A model generated the notes under the pieces. It ran no database searches. It worked only from the letters and a program-made list of their open reading frames with translations, and was not told the origin of the DNA. This document shows positions 1 through 9,374 of a DNA stretch of 64,000 nucleotides, piece by piece. Source of the DNA: WJMT01 sp964445575 (GTDB lineage: Bacteria; Acidobacteriota; Aminicenantia; Aminicenantales; Aminicenantaceae); NCBI GenBank assembly GCA_964445575.1, contig CAYULB010000004.1:1-64000 (forward strand), written 5' to 3'. The position numbers and the translations under genes are program-made. Every line of letters begins with the position of its first letter. The stretch's first letter is position 1.

Positions 1-72
1 ACGCCCGGAGGGATTTGAACCCCCGACCTTTGGATTCGAAGTCCACCGCTCTATCCACTGAGCTACGGGCGC
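1..72 (-). tRNA. tRNA-Arg (anticodon UCG), 3' end cut by window edge
   Basis: On the minus strand the sequence folds as a tRNA. The acceptor arm GCGCCCG pairs with CGGGCGT (one G-U pair). The D arm is GCTC/GAGC, the anticodon loop is CTTCGAA with anticodon TCG, and the T loop is TTCAAAT on a GC-rich stem. UCG reads the arginine codon CGA. The discriminator base and any encoded CCA lie outside the window. The lowest pair of the anticodon stem is a G-A mismatch, otherwise the arms are standard. Its promoter region must lie between it and the DUF481 gene, where about 190 bp contain no other feature I can support. Confidence 0.93.
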
Positions 73-261
73 ACCATACAGAAACTATTTTATCCTTAAT
101 CCCATAAAAAGCAAGTCAACTCACAGACACTGTGGTTCCCCTTTTTCATTACACTTTCTGTGGCATTCCTGTCAGTGAACAAGGCCGTCAAAGCTGCGCT
201 GGCCAATCCCGCTGATTCCCTCTGTTATGAATAAGAACTTCCCCTTCAGCTCGGAAAAAAT

Positions 262-1005
262 TTAAAACTTTAAAACCAGAGAGCTGAGAATGTACTGGTC
301 TGTGTTTTTATAGCCGGGCACAGGGCTGTGATTGTACTTAAGCTGATGGCTTATTTTGATGGATAAAGATTTGCTGAGACTGAACGAAACCGAAGAGATG
401 GAGTTAATGCGAAAGTCCTCACTTGTTTTTAAATTGAATAAAAAGACATTTTGATGATTCAATTCAGAGTTTAAAGATAAGGGAATCTTGATGGAATTGG
501 ATAGAGATACCGAAGCAAAGGAGAGGGAAACATTCGAATCCAATGCTTTTTCAATGTTGTTTTCACGGCTCCATCCCAAAGCCATCTCAGAAGAGGCTTC
601 CAGCTTTTTTGATTTGATCCAGAAATACCCTACCCCAGCTGACAGTAAGAATCTGTAGTTGTAGCCAGAAAGCACATTCCTTTCCCCTTGTGCTAAACCA
701 ATCCCGTAAAATCTGGGGCTAAAAGAATATCTATAATTTAGCTGGCTGAAATAAAATTCAGTATTTCTTTTTTCTTCACTTTTTACATAAATCACGCTTG
801 CCTTAAAGCTCAACTGACTCTTTTTAAAGTTCAGATTTTGTTCGGTTTCAAACCCAAATGAAAATTCATTGGCATTGCCAGAGGTCTGGAGCAGGGATAA
901 ACTGGTTGATGAGGAATATATTTTTTTCTCTTCTTTATCCTCTTCAGCAAATAGAGAAAGAGGAATTATCAACAGGATGATCAATGCTGGACTGAATTTT
1001 TTCAT
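262..1005 (-). CDS. DUF481 family outer-membrane protein
   Basis: The 247-residue product starts with a signal peptide (about residues 1-20, ending SLFA before an acidic EEDKEEKK stretch). The rest alternates polar and hydrophobic residues in short strands, as in a beta-barrel. The early motif LLQTSGNANEFSFGF resembles the TSGNS-type opening of DUF481 (YdiY-like) proteins, and the chain ends in a hydrophobic-aromatic strand (SLVLKF) typical of outer-membrane proteins. DUF481 members are porin-like outer-membrane proteins of uncertain role; some are induced by salt or acid. The gene stands alone, with the tRNA downstream and a divergent gene upstream. The family call is by motif only. Confidence 0.75.
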   Translation of the reverse strand: MKKFSPALIILLIIPLSLFAEEDKEEKKIYSSSTSLSLLQTSGNANEFSFGFETEQNLNFKKSQLSFKASVIYVKSEEKRNTEFYFSQLNYRYSFSPRFYGIGLAQGERNVLSGYNYRFLLSAGVGYFWIKSKKLEASSEMALGWSRENNIEKALDSNVSLSFASVSLSNSIKIPLSLNSELNHQNVFLFNLKTSEDFRINSISSVSFSLSKSLSIKISHQLKYNHSPVPGYKNTDQYILSSLVLKF

Positions 1006-1344
1006 TCCAACCTCCTATTTTGAACAATTCATCTTTGAACCATTCATCTAATCTGACTTTTTCACGCTAAATGAAAATGACAAGAAAATGACCTCCATTC
1101 ATGAATAGTCCAGGCTGATATTATAATCCTCTAGTAAATAAAACGTAAACTTAAGTTAAAAAGTTCCTCAAAAAGTTTATAAAATGAATCAAAAAATGAA
1201 TGAAATCCCGGCGATTTGTTATAAAATAAGAACTACTCAGAGTAAAAAGAGTATTGACTCAGCCTATTTATCCTATGATATTATAATAAAAAGATTTAAC
1301 CAGTACTCAAAATCGCTTGGGTTGGCCTAAAAAGTAAAAGTATT
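1006..1344. other. Intergenic region between divergent genes, AT-rich, with one repeat end
   Basis: This 339-bp divergent spacer holds no gene I can support. At 1099-1114 it contains TCATGAATAGTCCAGG, which resembles the end of the inverted-repeat element at 15918-16070 (ATGAATAATCCAGG) and a piece near 36072. A TTGACT box at 1254-1259 with TATTAT at 1279-1284 (19-bp spacer), or GATATT at 1277-1282 (17-bp spacer), is a possible promoter for the kinase/phosphotransferase gene. No Shine-Dalgarno sequence is obvious before that gene's ATG. Confidence 0.4.
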
Positions 1345-2832
1345 ATGTTGGTTATTTTAACAGGACTGCCAGGAACCGGAAAAACATCCGTTGCTAGAGA
1401 ACTGTCTCAACATCTCCAAGCAGACCGTCTTACCACAGATGAACTCCGGAGCCAGATCAATAAACAGCCGGATTATTCCCAAAAACACAAACGAAGTGTG
1501 TATGCAACTCTCATGAAAGAAGCAGAAAAAAAGCTCGAACAAGGAAAAGATGTCATCCTTGACGGAACTTTTTTCAAAAAGGAAATGCGCCAGCGAGCCC
1601 GGGAAATGGCCCAAAATCACAACGCATCTCTGTTCTTGATTAAAGTCACCTGCCCAGAAAACACAGTGAAAGATAGGATAGAGAAACGCTATCAATCCGG
1701 CACTGACGCCAGCGAGGCAGACTTTAAAGTCCATAATATCATCAAGAACAAATTTGAAGAAATTGGAGATCCGGATTATGTAATCAGCACCAATAATGAA
1801 AAAGAATGGAGAAAAAAGATCCCAGACCTTGCCAACCGCATCCGAATCAAAGCCAAACATGAAAAAATGATCGAACCTCTTATGGAAAAAGGACGCCGTC
1901 TGTTTCAAACTCATATGAGCTGGGTTATTCTGGACGGAACCCATGCCCGGAAAATAAAAAAACCCGTAAAATACAGCTTTGCAGACTATTCAACCCCAGT
2001 AAAGAGAAAACGTTTTTGTCATCGGGAAAACAATTTGAACTCCTTAATTTCCCCTGAAATATACCTGGGAGTGGAATTCATAGTAAAAAAAAACCAGCAC
2101 ATTGAATTTGGAAATAAAGGGGAGATTCTTGATCACTGTGTAAAAATGAAAGAGCTTCCGCAAAAAGACCGAATGGACCACAGACTCAAGAAAAACCAGG
2201 TTTCCAAAAACCACATCCAACTTATTGCCAAGGTGCTTCATGATTTTCACAACCGCTCCCACACAGCCGAAGAACAATACGGAACCGTAGAAGCAGTCTG
2301 GGATGACTTCAAACCCGCCTTTGAAATGCGCGGTTTCATCCAGGGCGAATTAGGCAAAGGGAAACAAATGGATTCCATAAAGTATTATGTAGAACACTTT
2401 TTAGAAAAAAAACAAGACCTGTTCCAAAAAAGGACCAAGCAGGAGAGGATCCGCCACGGTCACGGCGATGTGCGGTCAAAAAATATATTCATCACCCATG
2501 ATAAAGTCTATCTTTTCGATGCCATTGAATTCAGCGAAAAAATAGCCTGCTGCGACGTTGCTGCAGACCTGGCTTATCTGGTTATGGACCTAAATTTCTT
2601 TGGGCATAAAGATCTAGCAGAAACCTTAATCCAACACTATGTTTCAATCTCAAACGACTCTGATATTCTCAAGTTGATTAATTTTTATCAGTGCTACCGG
2701 GCCATGGTTCAAGTCTTGGTCCAAGCTTACACCATCCGGGACCAAGATGTCAGCTCAGAGCAAAAAGAAAACGCAAAAGACCTGTGCCAGCAGTACTTGG
2801 AACTGGCAGAGGACTTATCAAAAAAAGAATAA
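1345..2832 (+). CDS. P-loop kinase fused to aminoglycoside-phosphotransferase-like domain
   Basis: The 495-residue soluble protein has two parts. Residues 1 to about 165 are a P-loop nucleotide kinase-like domain (COG0645/AAA_33 type) with Walker A GLPGTGKT at 7-14 and a following D-G-T motif (VILDGTFF). From about residue 200 the chain resembles an aminoglycoside phosphotransferase/choline kinase fold. The Brenner-type motif HGDVRSKN has H373, D375 and N380, followed by a metal-binding-like LFDAIEF. Bifunctional proteins of these two families normally have the phosphotransferase domain first; here the order is reversed. Substrate unknown. It is monocistronic, between divergent and convergent neighbours. 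No antibiotic resistance role should be assumed. Confidence 0.8.
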   Translation: MLVILTGLPGTGKTSVARELSQHLQADRLTTDELRSQINKQPDYSQKHKRSVYATLMKEAEKKLEQGKDVILDGTFFKKEMRQRAREMAQNHNASLFLIKVTCPENTVKDRIEKRYQSGTDASEADFKVHNIIKNKFEEIGDPDYVISTNNEKEWRKKIPDLANRIRIKAKHEKMIEPLMEKGRRLFQTHMSWVILDGTHARKIKKPVKYSFADYSTPVKRKRFCHRENNLNSLISPEIYLGVEFIVKKNQHIEFGNKGEILDHCVKMKELPQKDRMDHRLKKNQVSKNHIQLIAKVLHDFHNRSHTAEEQYGTVEAVWDDFKPAFEMRGFIQGELGKGKQMDSIKYYVEHFLEKKQDLFQKRTKQERIRHGHGDVRSKNIFITHDKVYLFDAIEFSEKIACCDVAADLAYLVMDLNFFGHKDLAETLIQHYVSISNDSDILKLINFYQCYRAMVQVLVQAYTIRDQDVSSEQKENAKDLCQQYLELAEDLSKKE

Positions 2833-2882
2833 GGAACAGCTCTTCCATGAACAGCTCACAAAACAAGCACCCCGGAGATTAA

Positions 2883-2902
2883 GGCCCATTATCTTTTGGG
2901 CC
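2883..2902. terminator. Hairpin between convergent genes
   Basis: GGCCCA (2883-2888) and TGGGCC (2897-2902) form a perfect 6-bp stem with an 8-nt loop, in the 112-bp gap between the convergent kinase/phosphotransferase and symporter genes. Position suggests transcription termination, but there is no T-tract on either strand, so an intrinsic terminator is not proven. Confidence 0.3.
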
Positions 2903-2944
2903 AAAGAAACCGTAGAAACTGACCTAAAGAAAGACTAAAATTTC

Positions 2945-4567
2945 TTACCAAAGTCCTAAAGGCGAAAAATAGACAAGGACCATGGCTATGATGGCGAGAA
3001 CCACTAACGACAAAATAACATCTTTATAGTTCCAGGAGGCCCGGGAACTTGCCCTGTCTTCCGCCACTGTAGTCCCATAAGTCAATCCGTTTATCTTCTC
3101 ATAAGAAGGTTTGGGAGTCAGCATACTGACCACCACCATAATCGCTATACACACCAGAAACAAATACACACAGAAGTGAAGAAAATTAATGGAGGCAAAA
3201 GTATAAAGCACTCCACTGAGGATTCCTTTATTGAGTTCTGCGGCCAGCCGAAGCATTCCGATTATAAACCCTCCCACCAGAGCTGACATCGCTCCTTTGG
3301 AGTTTATGCGCTTAAAAAATATTCCAAAAAGAAACACCGCAGCAATGGGGGGGGCGATGTAGGACTGGACGCTCTGCAGATAATGGTACAGTTCTCCGGA
3401 AATGAATTTCATGAACGGGATCCATAATATGCCTGTCACCACCACCACTCCAGTGGCGATCCGTCCCACCCTGACGAGAGTCTTTTCAGACGAATCAGGC
3501 TTCAGCTTTTTATAAATATCCATAGTGAATAAGGTTGAACAGGAATTGAACACCGCTGCAAGTGAGCTCATCAAGGCTGCCAGCAGTCCTCCGGCCACCA
3601 GCCCTCTCAGGCCCACGGGAAGCAGGGCTTTAACCATGGCTGGAAATGCCTGGTCTGCTTCCCCGAGGTGCATCTGTCCGGTCTGAGACAGAGCATAAGC
3701 AATGACACCTGGTATGATAAAGATGAAAAAGGGAAGCAGCTTAAGATAAGAAGCAAAAATGGTTCCCCTTCTGGCTTGGGTTTCGTTTTTTGCTGCAAGG
3801 GTTCGCTGGACAATGTACTGGTCTGTGCACCAGTACCAGAGGCCCACAATAGGAGGAGCAAAAATCATTCCTGTCCATGGAAAATCCGGATGGTCTGCGG
3901 GCAGGAACAAATTCAGATGATCCATGCCTGCAATAGAGACCAGGTTGCTCCAACCCCCAATTTTTATCAGACCGATCACGGTAATAGTCACCGAACCTGC
4001 GATCAGCACAAAAGTCTGAAGGGTTTCCGTGTAAATCACAGCTCTCAATCCGCCAATAACTGTGTATATCCCTGTAAGGACCACAATGATCAAAGCACCT
4101 GACCAAAAATTAATGCCCATAAGTGTTTGAAAAACCACTGCTCCCGCATAAACAGTTACAGACACCTTAGTCAGAACATACCCCACCAATGAAATAAGAG
4201 AAAGAAACCACCTGGCTTTAGAGGAGTATCTTCTTTCCAGAAACTCTGGCATGGTAAAGACTTTACTCCTCATATAAAAAGGGACAAATACCCAACCCAG
4301 CATCAGAACAAGCCAGGAGTGCAGCTCATAGTGTCCCATGGCCACTCCGGTTTTAGCTGCCGTACCAGCAAGACCCACAATATGTTCAGAGCCTATATTG
4401 GAAGCAAAGATGGAAGCTCCAATGACCAGCCATCCCACATGACGTCCTGCCAGAAAATAATCATCAGGTGATTCCTGTTTCTTTCGAACCACCCACCAGA
4501 CAATACCCAGCAGAACCGAAAAGTAAAGTCCTACCACTATCCAATCAAGAAATTGAAACGTGCTCAT
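2945..4567 (-). CDS. Sodium:solute symporter (SSS family, SGLT-like)
   Basis: The 540-residue integral membrane protein has about 13-14 hydrophobic segments. Its N-terminus (FLDWIVVGLYFSVLL), the YFLAGR motif near residue 37 and the segment GASIFASNIGSEHIVGLAG are characteristic of the SSS family, close to the sodium/glucose (vSGLT/SGLT) branch. Such proteins couple Na+ entry to uptake of sugars or other organic solutes across the inner membrane; the substrate cannot be read from sequence alone. The middle motif GGLRAVIYTETLQ is also standard. It follows the envelope operon 46 bp downstream on the same strand and may be cotranscribed. Length is normal. Confidence 0.92.
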   Translation of the reverse strand: MSTFQFLDWIVVGLYFSVLLGIVWWVVRKKQESPDDYFLAGRHVGWLVIGASIFASNIGSEHIVGLAGTAAKTGVAMGHYELHSWLVLMLGWVFVPFYMRSKVFTMPEFLERRYSSKARWFLSLISLVGYVLTKVSVTVYAGAVVFQTLMGINFWSGALIIVVLTGIYTVIGGLRAVIYTETLQTFVLIAGSVTITVIGLIKIGGWSNLVSIAGMDHLNLFLPADHPDFPWTGMIFAPPIVGLWYWCTDQYIVQRTLAAKNETQARRGTIFASYLKLLPFFIFIIPGVIAYALSQTGQMHLGEADQAFPAMVKALLPVGLRGLVAGGLLAALMSSLAAVFNSCSTLFTMDIYKKLKPDSSEKTLVRVGRIATGVVVVTGILWIPFMKFISGELYHYLQSVQSYIAPPIAAVFLFGIFFKRINSKGAMSALVGGFIIGMLRLAAELNKGILSGVLYTFASINFLHFCVYLFLVCIAIMVVVSMLTPKPSYEKINGLTYGTTVAEDRASSRASWNYKDVILSLVVLAIIAMVLVYFSPLGLW

Positions 4568-4613
4568 TTTTTGATAGAAATTTAAATTTAGATTTTAATG
4601 TAAATTTTGAAAG

Positions 4614-5438
4614 TCAAAAGAAAACCTTAATTCCTAAATTTGCAGACAATCCTCCCAGGTCCAGTTCCAAAATCTCACCTTCTTCAAATTGACTGGTCAA
4701 AGGATGGTCAATCTCCTTTTTTGCCATGACAAACCTTCCTGAGGCATAAAAAGCTAATCTGTTTGTGATATAGATGTCCATTCCTCCACAAAAATTAAAC
4801 CCGAGTTTGTTCAAATTTGTCTTGACTAATTCGACTTCGGTGATTTCTATTTCATGGGTCAGGTCCACATAATAAGTATCTTTATAGAGAATATCATTGA
4901 GCAGTTCCATCTTACCTGAAACATAACTCAATCCAGCCCCCAGAAACGGCCTGACACTGCCTGAATTAAGGGGATGAATATTCACCCCAAAATGAAATGC
5001 CATTTCCTTAAAAACCGGCGAGGCTGTGGCTTCGTCAGAAGCAATATCATCCCATAAATAAATATTGGGCAGACTAAATCCATACAGACCACTGAGTGAT
5101 TTAGAAAAAGTATTAAGGCCCACTCCAATTTCCAGGAATTCAATAACAAAAAATCCCGCGCCAGCAGAAAAACCAAGCGTTTCAGAATTACTGACCTCAT
5201 CGATCAGGCGCATTTCTTCTCCGTAAATTGTATCTGTATATTCATATTCATACCCGGCCTTGATAAACGACAAAAGGCCTCCCATATAGATGTGGGCTAT
5301 ATTCTTCTTAGGGGTCCATTTAGAGGTGTAGGTTCTCTGGCCCGATGTCTCGGTCTCTGCAAACCCAGAGGAGATAAAAAAAACGGTCAGTAAACAAACA
5401 GATAAAAATCTAAAATTATTTTTTATTCTCATATTCAC
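4614..5438 (-). CDS. Predicted outer-membrane beta-barrel protein
   Basis: The 274-residue product has a signal peptide (hydrophobic residues about 9-26, ending SSGFAET). After it comes a chain of alternating strands with glycine turns (GFSAGAGFFVIEFLEIGVGL, PFLGAGLSYVSG) and a C-terminal strand NLGIKVFF, as expected for an 8-10-strand barrel of the OmpA/OMP_b-brl type. Its start codon overlaps the stop of the upstream membrane protein gene by 4 nt (ATGA), so the two are translationally coupled. No family name is recognised beyond the barrel pattern. An exported protein is well supported; function is unknown. Confidence 0.6.
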   Translation of the reverse strand: MNMRIKNNFRFLSVCLLTVFFISSGFAETETSGQRTYTSKWTPKKNIAHIYMGGLLSFIKAGYEYEYTDTIYGEEMRLIDEVSNSETLGFSAGAGFFVIEFLEIGVGLNTFSKSLSGLYGFSLPNIYLWDDIASDEATASPVFKEMAFHFGVNIHPLNSGSVRPFLGAGLSYVSGKMELLNDILYKDTYYVDLTHEIEITEVELVKTNLNKLGFNFCGGMDIYITNRLAFYASGRFVMAKKEIDHPLTSQFEEGEILELDLGGLSANLGIKVFF

Positions 5439-6685
5439 TCCTTTTTCTTCTCCTCATTATTTTTTTCTTCTGTCTCTTCAGGTCCTTTGGGAAGTTCTTC
5501 AGGCAGTTCCATACCCCGGGATTCTTTTTCAGGCTTTTCTTCTGGTTTTTTCTGAGCTTCTTCTTTTTCTTCTGAAACCGGCTTTTTTTCTTCCTCAGCT
5601 TCCCTCTTCTCCTCTTTTTTATCCGGCTCCTCCGCTGGTTTTGGTTTTTCAGGCTTTGGTTTTCCCCGTGCAATAAATGAAATAATAAAAATGACAAATC
5701 CGATAATGCTCACCACCCCAGCCACAGCAATTACAGGCGAGAACAAATGATTCACTACAGCAGCTTGAATCCAAGCTGTTTTCTCAATAACAAATTCAGA
5801 AATTTCAACAGACCAGTCCTCAGAAAAGGAATAAGGGGAAAACCTAATCCCAGCAAACGCCAACTGCTTTATAAAAAGAGCTGTAAGCAGTGAACTCAAT
5901 CCTCCTGCCAGCACTGACAACCCGCTCCATCTGAAAAATCCTTCTGATGAAGTCGCTGCAATCACAGAACCCAGAAGAATAATCAAAGCAGGAAGAAGAA
6001 AAAGACCATAAGAGGCGAGTTTTATCAGCCTTGAGAGACTCAATGGCACAAAACGCGTGTTTGAGAAAATCTCCACTTCATCTGCGATATCCTGAGTTAA
6101 TTTTTCAAGATGAACCTGAACAACCTGTTCTGAGACTAGAACATAAGGCCTGCAGGGCGGAAATTCAAAAAGATCATAATCTCTCTCCAGCATCTCAGAC
6201 CACTGCTCCATTCCTTGTTCATCACAAGGGGGGAGCTGGTCAATGACTTGGATCATATAATCCTTAAACGCATCACTATGAAAAGCTTCTTTTAAAGGCC
6301 GAAGATCAAACTTTATGGGCCCGGTCCTTCTTTTTCCTCTCAGTATGTCTCCCATTTCCTTAAATGTCCCGGCAAGCTCATTTTCCAGCCAGTCTAAAAG
6401 CCCCATGCTCTTCATCAATTCGCGGGGAGAAATATCCACCTCTGAAGCAGCTTTAAACCAAGTGGTTATATTTTCATCAGTCGTCAGATCCTCGTTCTTT
6501 GCTTCCTCAAATGCCTCCTCTACCACAGAAGGCACCTCCTTTATGATCTCCCTGGGAAGGTCAGAAACAAACTCTGGAGAAACCGCAGCACGAGTAATCC
6601 CTACCGCCCATATCACTGCGAAAAGTATAGGAATTCCAATAAACAATACAATCAAAAGACCTAGTATCTTTCTTAATGTTTTCAT
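5435..6685 (-). CDS. Membrane protein with acidic/basic Lys-Glu-Pro tail
   Basis: The 416-residue protein has an N-terminal membrane segment (about 7-30), a ~190-residue extracytoplasmic region, two to three further segments around residues 222-275 and one near 315-340. A low-complexity tail of about 75 residues follows, built of Lys, Glu and Pro (repeats such as EEKREAEEEKKP). A small Cys pair (PPCDEQ and FPPCRPY) lies in the outer region. I do not recognise the family. The tail is probably cytoplasmic and may bind a partner or cell-wall/ribosomal surface, but that is a guess. It is coupled by a 4-nt overlap to a beta-barrel gene, suggesting a two-component envelope function. Confidence 0.6.
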   Translation of the reverse strand: MKTLRKILGLLIVLFIGIPILFAVIWAVGITRAAVSPEFVSDLPREIIKEVPSVVEEAFEEAKNEDLTTDENITTWFKAASEVDISPRELMKSMGLLDWLENELAGTFKEMGDILRGKRRTGPIKFDLRPLKEAFHSDAFKDYMIQVIDQLPPCDEQGMEQWSEMLERDYDLFEFPPCRPYVLVSEQVVQVHLEKLTQDIADEVEIFSNTRFVPLSLSRLIKLASYGLFLLPALIILLGSVIAATSSEGFFRWSGLSVLAGGLSSLLTALFIKQLAFAGIRFSPYSFSEDWSVEISEFVIEKTAWIQAAVVNHLFSPVIAVAGVVSIIGFVIFIISFIARGKPKPEKPKPAEEPDKKEEKREAEEEKKPVSEEKEEAQKKPEEKPEKESRGMELPEELPKGPEETEEKNNEEKKKE

Positions 6686-6795
6686 TTGAAATCCCCTTTT
6701 TTTATCATATTTTAATAACCCTAAAATCTAATGCAGCTTACATATCTATTTTATAGCTTATATCATAAGAATATTTGCTGGTCAAAGAAAATATA

Positions 6796-9327
6796 TCAAA
6801 TATCAGTTAAAGCGCTCCCTCCGTAAAACAGTGAATTGAAAAAGTACTTAAAAGAACCGTGAGCCTGGGACCGGTATTGAGCGGGAAATCCTATTAAAAT
6901 GACTCTCCCTTCTCCATACGGAACATCCACTAAAGCGCTCTGTCCGGTTAAGTGCTTCTCTCCGCTTGCCCATCCGCTCAAAAGAGAGTCCGGAGCATAT
7001 TTCACAACACTGGTTCCTTCAAAAGCACTGAAAACAGGACTCCTTCTGAAAAAAACAGCTGCATCTCTTTGATAACCGTAAGTGATGGGATGATTCAGGT
7101 CATTTATAACCTTAAGTAAAGAGCCGGGGATAAAAAACTCATTACGCCTGAGGCCGGAAACCATGTTATTGACTCCCACAGAAAGACTTTTAATCGCAAA
7201 TTCACAAGATGAATTCAAGGTTATTAAAGTCCCTCCGTTTTGAATAAAAGTATTGATATTCTTCACTCCAATTTCGCCTATACCCCCCGCATATTCAGGA
7301 GGGATATCTTCATCCGATACTCCTTGAACAACAGCCTGGTCGCTGAGACTGGGGAGAACAAGGACATCTAAATTTTCATTCAGATTTCCTGCTCTGATAT
7401 CTTTATCAAAAATATTCTGATATTCAAATTCAAACTGCTCTAAAACAAACCGGGTCCAGCCTTCGTCCATGGATGCGGTCCAGCTTTTGTAGAGCCCTAT
7501 TCTTGGTTTTCGGAAGGAATAGACCTTTATTCCAGTATTCTTCTCTATACCATCAAACCGAACATAGATATCCTTGGCAACTGCTTTCAGGTCATCCGCG
7601 GTATTCTCAGAGGACTTCACCAGCATGGTTCCTTTGGGATAAGAAGTTCCTCCTGAAGAAAAATCTTCAGCAGCCCAGAAGATTTCATACCCCTTTTTGA
7701 GCAGTCTGTTTGCAGCCACCACATCATCATTTGATTGATATCCCCAGGCATAAAAGTCTGCACCCTGTTTGAGATTGATCACTGAATCAGGCCGTTTTAT
7801 TTGTTTTATCAGTCTGGCCTCTGCTTTAAAGGGTTCATCAACTTTGATGGCTTCCACTCCCATCAAAAAAGGCAAGGTGTGGCCCACCACATCATAAGGA
7901 GTTTTAAGCGGCCCACCCGGATATTCTCTTATTTCTGGATAGACCTGAGGCTCGAGCAGAGTTTTGGCAAATCCTCCGAAAGGCTGAGCCATAGGCACGA
8001 TAAAAGTCCCTTCCGGGTATTCGAATCCCCCTGCAGTAAAGGCCTTTTCCGACCTGTGTATTTCCACTCCTCCCATTTTTAAAATATCCAGCATTTTCAA
8101 GGCAGTAGGAAGGTCTCTCTGCTTTTCGGGAATGACATAACTATAGGGAGGCTCTGTGCGTTCCACTGCATTTTTAAAAATCCGGTAGTAGTTGCGCACC
8201 CAATTCTCTCTGAGGCAAGCTGCATTCGTAAGAGCTGCTTTGACTGCACTGTAGTCATACGCCACAATATCACCCAGTGTCCACTCTCCACCTTTCCACG
8301 GCAGGGGCATGGCTACAGATTCCTGTTTGACTTGAGGGCTTAATTTTTCCCAGGGAACTTCAATGGGAGTGGCTATTCTCACACTGGCTGCCTCAGTGAG
8401 AATGCGTATTCCCCCATGATAGTGATGATAGGCTCTGGCAGGAGTCCATGCGTCAAACCATACGCTGTGCATCACTCCTGCTTTTCCTTCAGAGGTGAGC
8501 TCGGAAGCTATAAATGTCCCCATCACAGCCACTTCCTGCCTGAGTATGGGGTCAATGTTAGGCTCAAAAGGGTCCACAAACGGAGGAACAAACAATCGGG
8601 GACCTGTGCTTCCCATTTGATGCATGTCCACAATCACATGAGGGTGCCAGGCATTGTGGACTTTAAGGGTTAATCTGGTTTCTTTTTGAGTAAACATAAA
8701 CCAATCGCGGTTGTTGTCATGGCCTACATATTTATGATAAAGCCAGGGCATACGACTGCCCTCATATTTAGTCCCCAGATGTTTCTTATACCAGTCCACA
8801 ACCATTTGGATCCCATCCGGATTGTGCATGGGTGTTAAAATCAGGACCACATTGTCCAGTATTTCCTGAGTCTCTTTATCTTTAGCCACAGCCAGGTCAT
8901 AGGCCAGCTGCAGGGACATCTGACTGGCTCCGATTTCCGTTGCGTGAATGGAGCAGTTCACCATGACCACTGACCGTCCCTGGGATATGAGTTTTTCAGC
9001 TTCAACTGGGTCCAATACCCTTGGGTCTGCCAGCTTTTGCTGGATTTCCCGGAACTTATCAAGCTGTTCATGATTTTCTTCTGAAGTGATCACGGCCACA
9101 ATAAAGGGATTTCCCAGGGTGGTCTGACCTACTTCTCTCACCAGTATGCGGGGACTTTCCTCTCCCAGCAGCATAAAATATTCAATGATTTGATTCATAT
9201 CCGCCAGCTTTCGGTCAGCCCCTACCTCAAAACCTAAAAAATCCTTTGGAGATTGAAGCTCTGCCACAGCGTTCTGGCATAAAAACACAATTAAAACCAA
9301 ACCTAACATGACCTTTATCTTTTTCAA
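6796..9327 (-). CDS. Secreted M14 family zinc carboxypeptidase
   Basis: The 843-residue protein has a signal peptide (about 1-22, ending NAVA). The M14 catalytic domain shows the zinc ligands H128 and E131 in HATEIG, the HNPDG motif, the third ligand H236 in DMHQMG and the catalytic glutamate probably E312 in RILTEAAS. M14 enzymes remove C-terminal amino acids from peptides. The part after about residue 600 looks like the glutamine-amidotransferase-like C-terminal domain seen in long M14 relatives (LDVLVLPSL, then GGTLITLNSS). It lies next to an S9 peptidase gene on the same strand (47-bp gap), consistent with peptide scavenging in the periplasm or outside. Residues needed for catalysis appear intact. 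Confidence 0.9.
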   Translation of the reverse strand: MKKIKVMLGLVLIVFLCQNAVAELQSPKDFLGFEVGADRKLADMNQIIEYFMLLGEESPRILVREVGQTTLGNPFIVAVITSEENHEQLDKFREIQQKLADPRVLDPVEAEKLISQGRSVVMVNCSIHATEIGASQMSLQLAYDLAVAKDKETQEILDNVVLILTPMHNPDGIQMVVDWYKKHLGTKYEGSRMPWLYHKYVGHDNNRDWFMFTQKETRLTLKVHNAWHPHVIVDMHQMGSTGPRLFVPPFVDPFEPNIDPILRQEVAVMGTFIASELTSEGKAGVMHSVWFDAWTPARAYHHYHGGIRILTEAASVRIATPIEVPWEKLSPQVKQESVAMPLPWKGGEWTLGDIVAYDYSAVKAALTNAACLRENWVRNYYRIFKNAVERTEPPYSYVIPEKQRDLPTALKMLDILKMGGVEIHRSEKAFTAGGFEYPEGTFIVPMAQPFGGFAKTLLEPQVYPEIREYPGGPLKTPYDVVGHTLPFLMGVEAIKVDEPFKAEARLIKQIKRPDSVINLKQGADFYAWGYQSNDDVVAANRLLKKGYEIFWAAEDFSSGGTSYPKGTMLVKSSENTADDLKAVAKDIYVRFDGIEKNTGIKVYSFRKPRIGLYKSWTASMDEGWTRFVLEQFEFEYQNIFDKDIRAGNLNENLDVLVLPSLSDQAVVQGVSDEDIPPEYAGGIGEIGVKNINTFIQNGGTLITLNSSCEFAIKSLSVGVNNMVSGLRRNEFFIPGSLLKVINDLNHPITYGYQRDAAVFFRRSPVFSAFEGTSVVKYAPDSLLSGWASGEKHLTGQSALVDVPYGEGRVILIGFPAQYRSQAHGSFKYFFNSLFYGGSALTDI

Positions 9328-9374
9328 TGAAGCCTCCTTTAAAAAATTACCTCTCTTACGGGTTCATAAATTTT

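Noticed and set aside
1345..2832. Aminoglycoside resistance gene
   Set aside because: The phosphotransferase-like domain is of the kinase-fusion type with unknown substrate; the motif alone does not show resistance.
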